Shown here: positions 28,269 through 34,730 of the stretch, piece after piece | How positions within the stretch are numbered: the first letter of the stretch is position 1 | Layout: every line of letters starts with the position of its first letter | Assembly: GCA_023807065.1 (NCBI GenBank) | Contig: JAJJLU010003737.1 | Location: forward strand, 1-34,730 | Direction of reading: 5' to 3' | DNA from: Isotricha intestinalis | Lineage: Eukaryota; Ciliophora; Litostomatea; Vestibuliferida; Isotrichidae | DNA length: 34,730 bases | The notes under the pieces: model-generated | Databases searched by the model: none | Seen by the model: the letters and a program-made list of their open reading frames with translations, nothing else | Told to the model about the DNA's origin: nothing | Made by a program: the position numbers and the translations under genes

Positions 28269-29288
28269 TTATTTTTCAATTTCCCATCTAACTCTCCTTC
28301 CATCAGCCCAAAATCCTTTTTTCCATTTATTTTCTTTAATATCAAAAAACTCCCCTTCACCATTTTGTTTCCCATGTTTCCAATAACCTTTATATATTTT
28401 TCCATTAGGCCAATAAAATTCTCCATAACCATTTTTTTGATCATGATAATAATGACCTTTATATTTTTTTCCATCATTCCATTTAAATTCTCCTTCACCA
28501 TCCATTTTATTATTTTTCCATTCTCCATTGTATTCATTTAAATTACTCCAAATAAATTTACCATAACCATGAATATTATTATTAAAAAAATCACCAATAT
28601 AATAAGAATTATCACTTAATATTAATTTACCTTTACCCCATTTTTTCCCATTTTTATATTCTCCTTCATATTCTGTTTTATCAGGCCAAATTTCTTTTCC
28701 TTTTCCTTCTTGTAAATTATTTTTCCAATTTCCTATATAAGAAGCACCCTTTTTATGTATATAACTTCCATAACCTTCTAATTTATCATTTACAAAATCA
28801 CCTTCATATGTATCTCCCATTGGATCTATTAATTTACCTTTTCCATTTAATTTATTATTCTTCCATTGACCATAATATATACTCTTATCATTCCATATTT
28901 GAATTCCTAAACCATGTTTTTCTTTTGTTTTTGGATTCCAATCACCTGAAAATTCAGCAAAGTTTGGATATATTAAATTTATTTTTTCTGTTTTTATATT
29001 GTCATTTAATGGAGAAAAGTTTTTCTTTAAATATTCTAATTGAGTTTCTGTTATACTTGTTTTACTAATTATTTGGTATATTGGTTTGTTTGTTGGTTTT
29101 AAATTTATTTTGTTTGGAGTTATAGTTATTAATAAATGTTTTCTGAAAGAATTTCTTGATAAAAAACCACGGATTATTGTTTGAATTTTTATTATTTGTT
29201 TTATGGATTTTGTATATTTTGATACTTCAACAGGAATTTCTGATTTTATTGACCTTCCATTTATACATGAAATACAATTTATTCCCAT
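28269..29288 (-). CDS. MORN-repeat protein with IQ motif and predicted myristoylated N-terminus
   Basis: The 339-residue protein starts MGINCISCING, predicting N-myristoylation at Gly2 and palmitoylation at Cys5/Cys8. A perfect IQ motif lies at 35-45 (I35, Q36, R40, G41, R45). From about residue 115 to the end there are nine MORN repeats, for example YYGQWKNNKLNGKG, YIGNWKNNLQEGKG and YNGEWKNNKMDGEG. The order lipid anchor, calmodulin-binding helix, MORN array is the same as in the gene at 3994-5334, so the two are probably paralogues. A calcium/calmodulin-responsive membrane or cortical scaffold is the natural inference. The start Met is fixed by the lipidation motif. Confidence 0.9.
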   Translation of the reverse strand: MGINCISCINGRSIKSEIPVEVSKYTKSIKQIIKIQTIIRGFLSRNSFRKHLLITITPNKINLKPTNKPIYQIISKTSITETQLEYLKKNFSPLNDNIKTEKINLIYPNFAEFSGDWNPKTKEKHGLGIQIWNDKSIYYGQWKNNKLNGKGKLIDPMGDTYEGDFVNDKLEGYGSYIHKKGASYIGNWKNNLQEGKGKEIWPDKTEYEGEYKNGKKWGKGKLILSDNSYYIGDFFNNNIHGYGKFIWSNLNEYNGEWKNNKMDGEGEFKWNDGKKYKGHYYHDQKNGYGEFYWPNGKIYKGYWKHGKQNGEGEFFDIKENKWKKGFWADGRRVRWEIEK

Positions 29289-29568
29289 TATTTATTTTAT
29301 TTAATAAATGATTTATTCTTTAATTTTTTAGTAACATTTTTATAAAACTAAATTAACAATTTTGTTTGATTTTGTTAATTAAATTTTAATTTATTTTTTT
29401 GTTGAATATCTATTTTTATCTTTCTTTCTTTTTTGCTTTTATTTTCTGTTAAATTCAATAAAAATATATTTTATACAGAGAATAAATTTTATTAAAAAAT
29501 ATATTTAAATATTTTATATATACATAATATAATATTATTAATTAATAATAAAATAATGAGTATATAAT

Positions 29569-32500
29569 TTAAATTTTAATTTTAATATCATCTCTATTGA
29601 AATTTTGTTGAATCATCATAAGTAATTTTTCAAGTAAATCTTTGATATCATTAATAGGATCAAATTTATTTTCTTCAGCCCATAAATAATATATTTCAAG
29701 TTGTTCATCTTCATAAAGAACATTATCTAAAATCATAACATCATTAGGATCAATATCATCACCATAAGTTTGCATATTTTCAATTATATATCTCATATTT
29801 TCTATATTATCTTTAGTATAATCTCTAATTGCAAATCTTCCTCTTTTTTCATTAATTAAATGTTTTTCTAAATTTGGAAGAGATTTTCTTTTTGGTCTAT
29901 TATTTAATATTTGTTGATAATTAATTATATTTAAATTATTATTTGGATTTACTCTTTTTCTTACTCTTGGCCTTTCTTCTTCAAATAATTCTTTTATTTT
30001 TGCTTTTTCTTTTTGAATTTTTTTTTTACTTTTACTTTTGCTTTTACTTTTTGATTTTGATTTTTTTGTTTTTAATCTTGGATAATCACTTTCTATTTCA
30101 TCTTCATTATAATCACTTTCAAAATTTCCTTTTCTTTTATTATCTCTTTTTTTTTGTTTTCTTTTTTTTTCTTTTAAACTTTGAATTTCTTCAATTTTTT
30201 CTTTTTTACTGGCTTTCTTTTTAATTCTTTTAGCTTCTAAAGAATTAGTTCTAAAACTTTTTTGATCAAAATTGTTATATTCATCACTATCTAAATCTTT
30301 TATATTCTTTGGATTTTGTTTATTTTTATAATATTCATTTTGATTACTTTGTTTTAAATTAGTTTTTTTTCTCTTAGATTTTCTTCTAATAGGTTTTTCA
30401 GGGGTTTCTTCTGAAGAACTTTCATTTTTTGGAGCTCTAGGTTCAGAAGATTCATCATCACTAAATTTGTTTTTTTTAGATTTTTTTTTTTTTTTACTTT
30501 TGCTTTTACTTTTACTTTTACTTTTTTTCCTATAATTATCTTCATCTTCACTTTCTTCTTCTTCTTCTTCTCTAAATTTTTTAGCTTTTTTATTTTTCTT
30601 TATTCTAGATTTATTTTTTATTCTTTGAGTTTGACGAGGTTTTCTGCTTGAATAAATATTATCTGGATTAACTTCTACTTCTACTCTTTCACTTATTCTT
30701 TTTTTTCTTCCTAATTCTTTATCTGTATATGCTTCTTTTAAATAATATCTTTTGGGAGATAATAATTGAGAAACGTGAAATTCTTTTTTTCCATAACATA
30801 TTTTAAAAAAATTATCTTTATCAACTATACGATCTAAATCTTCTAAATTTCTTCTTGTTACACATTCTTTTCTAAAATATTTTATTAAACCACGAAATAA
30901 GACACTGACAACCATTTTAATATTTAATTTTATTCTCTTATTTAACATTGATATATTATTTTGAGTGAAAATCATTTCAAGAAATAAATTTCTTAAAAGA
31001 ATTTTTATAATAATATAAAAACCTAAAATCATAATTCTTTCACTTTTATTTAAATCTATAAATTCTCCTGTCTCAGTTGTTTTAAATCTAACTAATTCAA
31101 ATAAAGTAAAAAAATCACTTGGTATATAAGAATAATTAGAAATAAATAAGGATAAATATTTTAACATACTATCACTTATACCTTGAAAAAATTTAGTTTG
31201 TAAACCTTTAATAATTCTTTTTAAATAATCTTGTAAATCAATATAAATTTGATGTTGATCAACATCTCTTTCAATAACAACATTTAAATCTAGAGTTTTA
31301 TTAGTTATTATTTCCGTAAAAGGTTCAACAATAGCATAATATATATTTTTTTTAAGAATAATATCCATATCTTCATAATAGGTTAAAAAATAAGAAACAG
31401 AATTAAACTTTAAAGTTTTATAAACCATATATTGAACATTTAATATTCTTCTAGCAGCAATAACAACATAAACATATTTCCTAAATTTATTAATTGGTTT
31501 CATTTCTAAATTATTAGGGTCATATAAACTAAAACTCCCATCAACTTTAACTTTTAATTTATTATCATAAACTCTTTTTTTTTCCCATAAATCTAATTCA
31601 ACTCCATTAAAACCTTTTTCTTTTATTTTTTTTTCAGTGGAAATTTTTTGAATAGCTTGTTCCATTAAATTCCTTTGTTTTTCTAAATTAGCATTATCTC
31701 CTAACATAATACTCATTCTTTTAGCAGTTTTTAATACTTCATCATTATTTTTTTTTCTTCTTTCTTCTTCTTCTTCTTCTTCATCCATTTTTTTATCAGG
31801 AAGTAATCTTTTAGCTAAGAGTTTCATTCTTGATTTACTTGGAGGTAAATGAACCATTATTTTCCTTATATCAGACATAGCATTTGCATTAACATTATTA
31901 AAATCATCTATTTGTTTACTTATATCATTTCTAACATCTTCTAAAGTTTTTCTTATCATATTATAATATTGTGCATTTTTATCATTATCTTCTTTTATTT
32001 GATTTGTTATCATATTTGAATATTCATTTAAATTATGTGAAAGTTTATCATTGAAAGTTTCTATTCCTTTTTTTGACATTAATTCTTTATTTTTTTGCTC
32101 TTTTATTTCTTGTTCATATACAAAATCTGGAGGCAAATTATTTTGCTTTACTTTTTTTATTTCATCAAGATTATTTTTTAAATTTGGATTTTCATCACTT
32201 GTTATTTTATAATTTGCATTTTCTTTTAATTCTTTTTTCAATTCATTTTTTCTATTTTCTGATAAAGGAGGTAAATTTTCTTCTGGAATTTTATTTTTAG
32301 AAATTTTATCTTCTAAATCTTTTAATTTATTTAAATTATTACTAAATGATTTAGCTAAGAGTTCAGGAGTCGAATAATTTAAATTTCCTTTAGCAATATT
32401 AGGTAAATGATTATAATAATTTCCTGCATTAATATTTTGTTTATAATAACTAGGAATTGGAGGAGCTACTGTTAAACTTGGATTTATTGCTGAAGGATTT

Positions 32501-32685
32501 AAATTTAAAGGTTGAGAATATATTGGATTTACTGTTACATTATATGAATTATTATAATTTGGAATTATATTATTATCATTATTATTATTTGGATTGAATG
32601 TAAAATTAGGAGCATTTAAAGGAGGAAGATATGTAATAGGTTTTGCATATGGATAACTAAATGTATTGTTTAATTCAGAATTCAT
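29569..32685 (-). CDS. Large uncharacterised protein with KSKS-rich region
   Basis: The 1,038-residue protein has four parts. Residues 1-120 are Asn/Pro-rich and disordered. About 125-360 is charged helix, likely coiled coil, with EEEEEE-type tracts. About 365-690 is a denser, probably folded helical block (RKYVYVVIAARRILNVQYMVY; LQDYLKRIIKGLQTKFFQG; MVVSVLFRGLIKYFRKE). About 700-960 is extremely basic/acidic, with two separate (KS)n tracts. The last 70 residues are acidic and helical (NVLYEDEQLEIYYLWAEE). I recognise no family. The long charged tail suggests nucleic-acid, chromatin or cytoskeletal binding, but this is inference. The frame is uninterrupted over 3.1 kb. Confidence 0.82.
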   Translation of the reverse strand: MNSELNNTFSYPYAKPITYLPPLNAPNFTFNPNNNNDNNIIPNYNNSYNVTVNPIYSQPLNLNPSAINPSLTVAPPIPSYYKQNINAGNYYNHLPNIAKGNLNYSTPELLAKSFSNNLNKLKDLEDKISKNKIPEENLPPLSENRKNELKKELKENANYKITSDENPNLKNNLDEIKKVKQNNLPPDFVYEQEIKEQKNKELMSKKGIETFNDKLSHNLNEYSNMITNQIKEDNDKNAQYYNMIRKTLEDVRNDISKQIDDFNNVNANAMSDIRKIMVHLPPSKSRMKLLAKRLLPDKKMDEEEEEEERRKKNNDEVLKTAKRMSIMLGDNANLEKQRNLMEQAIQKISTEKKIKEKGFNGVELDLWEKKRVYDNKLKVKVDGSFSLYDPNNLEMKPINKFRKYVYVVIAARRILNVQYMVYKTLKFNSVSYFLTYYEDMDIILKKNIYYAIVEPFTEIITNKTLDLNVVIERDVDQHQIYIDLQDYLKRIIKGLQTKFFQGISDSMLKYLSLFISNYSYIPSDFFTLFELVRFKTTETGEFIDLNKSERIMILGFYIIIKILLRNLFLEMIFTQNNISMLNKRIKLNIKMVVSVLFRGLIKYFRKECVTRRNLEDLDRIVDKDNFFKICYGKKEFHVSQLLSPKRYYLKEAYTDKELGRKKRISERVEVEVNPDNIYSSRKPRQTQRIKNKSRIKKNKKAKKFREEEEEESEDEDNYRKKSKSKSKSKSKKKKKSKKNKFSDDESSEPRAPKNESSSEETPEKPIRRKSKRKKTNLKQSNQNEYYKNKQNPKNIKDLDSDEYNNFDQKSFRTNSLEAKRIKKKASKKEKIEEIQSLKEKKRKQKKRDNKRKGNFESDYNEDEIESDYPRLKTKKSKSKSKSKSKSKKKIQKEKAKIKELFEEERPRVRKRVNPNNNLNIINYQQILNNRPKRKSLPNLEKHLINEKRGRFAIRDYTKDNIENMRYIIENMQTYGDDIDPNDVMILDNVLYEDEQLEIYYLWAEENKFDPINDIKDLLEKLLMMIQQNFNRDDIKIKI

Positions 32686-33485
32686 TTTTTTTATTGTTTT
32701 TTTGATTGTTTTTTAATTAATTTGGTATATTATTTTTTATTGTGTTTTTAATTAATTCTTTTCAGTTAATTTGAGTTTTTGTTTTTTTTGTTTTTTTAAT
32801 ATATTTTTTTTAAATATGAAAAACACTGATTTTTACTTTGTTAATGTTTAAATAAAATTAAATTTCTTAAAAATAAAGAATTTGGAAAATTATTTTTTAT
32901 GAGGTAATTATTTTGCTTTTCTTTTGATGAAAAAACCAAAACATAAATAAGATCAAAGTTTAAGATTAAATTTTGAATATATTATTTTTTTACCATTAAA
33001 GAATTAACCGATAATAATAATTTCAAATATAAAACAATATTATTAACAATAAAAAACAAGTTTTAATAGTATTTAAAATATTTTCTTTAATACATAATGA
33101 ATCATATGAAAATACGAAAAGATTAATAGAAAATAATGTCCATTGGAATATTGATAGACTGGTGATGAAACAATAATCTTGGAAATAAATATAAAAGATT
33201 CAAAAAAAATCAAAAAAATGGTTAATACTAATGAAATAAAACAATATACATAAAAGAATAGAAATTTTGAATATTTAGAAATTTCTTACAAAAAATATGA
33301 AAATATCTACTGATTAAGATAAATGATTATTAGAAGAAGAAAAAGAAAATATTCAAAAAGAAGGATTTTCTTATAATAATAAAATATTATCTATAATTTA
33401 ATTTGAATAATATATAATATATGATTTTTTTAAAAGATAATAAACTTGTTTTAAATTAAATTTATTTTATAATTTCTCTTTTTAT
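32686..33485. other. Intergenic region with a coding-like tract
   Basis: These 800 bases lie between the start of the KSKS-rich gene and the end of the small membrane protein gene, both minus strand. The right half, 33033-33470, looks like interrupted coding sequence on the plus strand and is listed separately. The left half is T-rich leader and promoter DNA of the KSKS-rich gene. Confidence 0.6.
33033..33470 (+). pseudogene. Possible decayed gene on the plus strand
   Basis: A frame is open for 47 codons (33033-33173), including NESYENTKRLIENNVHWNI and DRLVMKQ. It then meets TAA at 33174. It continues in the same frame with protein-like stretches (QKKSKKWLILMK; LLEEEKENIQKEGFSYNNK) broken by TAA, one TAG and one TGA. 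GT..AG pairs of about 36 nt exist nearby but do not remove all stops. Base composition is more gene-like than that of neighbouring spacers. No family is recognised. A relic gene is likelier than a functional one, and chance is possible. Confidence 0.3.
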
Positions 33486-33710
33486 TTATATTAGACTTTC
33501 CATTTGATTAATACTTTCTTTATGACTCATATATTTTTGACTTTCAATTGCAGAATCACTTCTATATAATCCTTTTACCTGATCAATATGTAAATAATTT
33601 TTAAAATTTAAGTATTCTTTATTTTTGTAATATTTTCCATAAATAAATAAAATTAATGCATATGAAATGACTATAAAATTCAAAATTAACATTAGAATAA
33701 AGTTATCCAT
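33486..33710 (-). CDS. Small single-pass membrane protein, uncharacterised
   Basis: The 74-residue protein has one strong N-terminal hydrophobic helix (residues about 4-23, ILMLILNFIVISYALILFIY) followed by KYYKNKEY and a polar tail rich in Ser, Glu and Lys. The helix could be a signal anchor. The polar tail has unbiased composition, which argues for a real gene, but no family is recognised. It stands alone between two long spacers, so it may also be one exon of a spliced gene. Confidence 0.5.
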   Translation of the reverse strand: MDNFILMLILNFIVISYALILFIYGKYYKNKEYLNFKNYLHIDQVKGLYRSDSAIESQKYMSHKESINQMESLI

Positions 33711-34240
33711 TTAAAAATATATAAAATACTAAATATATAAACTACTAAATTTTTTTTAATTAAAAAATAAAAATAATGAAAAAACCAAAAATAAATTATC
33801 AGAAATTTGATTGACAAAAATTTAAATCAAATGCATTAATTATTTTTAACTTAACAAAAATATAATTTATATTTTTATTTCCATCTAATTATTCAGAGTG
33901 GTTTTTATAAGAGGTATGACTTTGATTTGTTTTTATAGGTAAATAAAAACAATATTTCATTCATTTATTCATTATTTTTTTATTTATTGTAAATTTATTT
34001 GTTTTGAAATGATAAATAAATAATTTTAAAATAAAAACAACAATATTAAAACAAAATTATTTCTCATTTAATAAAAACATAAAAAAATCAAAAAAATCCA
34101 AAATAAAAAGTAACAACAAGATAAAAATGTATTAAAAAAGTAAACAAAAATTGATTCTGATTTAAAATAAAATAATAATTATTTATATATAAGAATATAA
34201 TCAACAGCCAATAGAAAAAAAATTTTATATGTTTAAATTC
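33711..34240. other. Divergent intergenic region
   Basis: This A/T-rich spacer lies between the small membrane protein gene and the right-edge gene. A 9-nt direct repeat GTTTTTATA occurs at 33901-33909 and 33929-33937. Nothing else stands out. Confidence 0.6.
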
Positions 34241-34365
34241 AAAATTTAATTTAACATAAAAGGGAAAAAATATTATTTTTTTTATTTAAAAATAAATGAA
34301 TGAAAAGGTTAACATTGGAGAGTTGACCAACCTGATAAAAAAAAATTTAACTGATGTAAAAAATG
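34241..34365. repeat. Right arm of the inverted repeat (partner 1-124)
   Basis: This is the reverse complement of 1-124 apart from one extra base in a homopolymer at 34288-34292. It covers 55 nt upstream of the ATG at 34296 and the first 70 coding nt. Here the sequence continues beyond the repeat into a long open frame, so this is the fuller copy. Confidence 0.95.
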
Positions 34366-34730
34366 GATACATATTTAATTATATACTTTTAGAAAAAACA
34401 ATTTCACTTTCAGATAAAATAAAGGCATATGAATTAAAATGTCGTATTTCATCATTTAGAAAAGATAATTTTTCTTTAATCTATTTTTCATTTAAATGTT
34501 TAACATTATATATTTCAAATAAAACAAATAAAGAATTATTAGATTCAGATACTTTCAATATTGGAAAAGCATTATATAGAGCTTCAATTGTTTTAAAACA
34601 AAATTATCCTTTGCTTTCTTTTTTTTATTTAGATTTATGTAAACAAATTGTAGATCATCTTCCCAAATCTGATCTTCCTGAATATAAAAATATTATGAAG
34701 AGTTATGACAATAATTATAAAAGTGATATT
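34296..34730 (+). CDS. 5' part of an unidentified gene, running off the window
   Basis: From the ATG at 34296 the frame is open for 145 codons to the last base. A second ATG at 34300 is out of frame and stops after eight codons. The protein starts MNEKVNIGELTNLIKKN and continues with amphipathic, mainly helical sequence (KIKAYELKCRISSFRK, IGKALYRASIVLKQNY, SFFYLDLCKQIVDHLPK) that could form TPR-like helix pairs. There is no signal peptide or membrane segment. I do not recognise the family. Its first 23 codons are duplicated in inverted orientation at 1-70. Confidence 0.8.
   Translation, partial: MNEKVNIGELTNLIKKNLTDVKNGYIFNYILLEKTISLSDKIKAYELKCRISSFRKDNFSLIYFSFKCLTLYISNKTNKELLDSDTFNIGKALYRASIVLKQNYPLLSFFYLDLCKQIVDHLPKSDLPEYKNIMKSYDNNYKSDI

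Noticed and set aside
29943..30224. Plus-strand Phe/Leu-rich open frame opposite the KSKS-rich gene
   Set aside because: Antisense shadow of Lys/Glu codons; composition explains it.
1..34730. Telomeres, tRNA or rRNA genes, CRISPR arrays, transposases
   Set aside because: I looked for C4A2/C4A3-type end repeats, tRNA B-box-like GGTTC outside genes, regularly spaced repeats and transposase motifs and found none.

Overview
The window is extremely A/T-rich and carries typical eukaryotic, ciliate-like genes. These include a 1,704-residue tmcB-like PAS/membrane protein, a tubulin tyrosine ligase-like enzyme, two MORN-repeat proteins with predicted lipidated N-termini, and IQ-motif proteins with long Asn/Lys-rich tracts. 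TAA and TGA both act as ordinary stops: conserved proteins end at TAA or TGA just where the family ends. The four introns I could place are tiny (25, 29, 30 and 37 nt, GT..AG). An A/T-rich genome, a standard code, very short introns and ciliate gene families together suggest a ciliate that kept the canonical code, for example a rumen litostome (Entodinium-like). The organism name is inference.

Layout. 1-124 is an inverted copy of 34241-34365 and holds the first 23 codons of a gene whose longer copy starts at 34296 and runs off the right end. 540-3607 is a plus-strand cluster: transcription elongation factor TFIIS (two introns), an IQ protein and a small MGACC-type lipoprotein. 3994-5334 (MORN protein, minus) and 5389-6858 (IQ protein, plus) share a 54-nt divergent promoter. 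6967-12140 is the minus-strand tmcB-like gene with two introns. 13066-24068 is a plus-strand run: PP2C phosphatase, TTLL glutamylase-like enzyme, HRD1-type RING E3, RNA-ligase-like nucleotidyltransferase and TBC1D5-like Rab GAP. 24444-25487 is an ataxin-3/Josephin deubiquitinase (minus). 26002-27846 is a Lys-rich nuclear-type protein (plus). 28269-29288 is a second MORN/IQ protein, 29569-32685 a large KSKS-rich protein, and 33486-33710 a small membrane protein, all minus.

Functional themes. One is ER/Cdc48 protein quality control: HRD1 plus a Josephin enzyme whose C-terminus carries an SHP-like motif, a UIM and a UBX-like fold. Another is cortex and cilia: TTLL, MORN/IQ proteins with myristoylation signals, and the tmcB-like protein. 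There are also transcription or chromatin proteins. No mobile element, CRISPR, tRNA or rRNA was recognised. The most unusual structures are the inverted repeat at the two ends, two intergenic tracts that look like decayed coding sequence broken by TAA, TAG and TGA codons, and two interlocked inverted repeats upstream of the TTLL gene.
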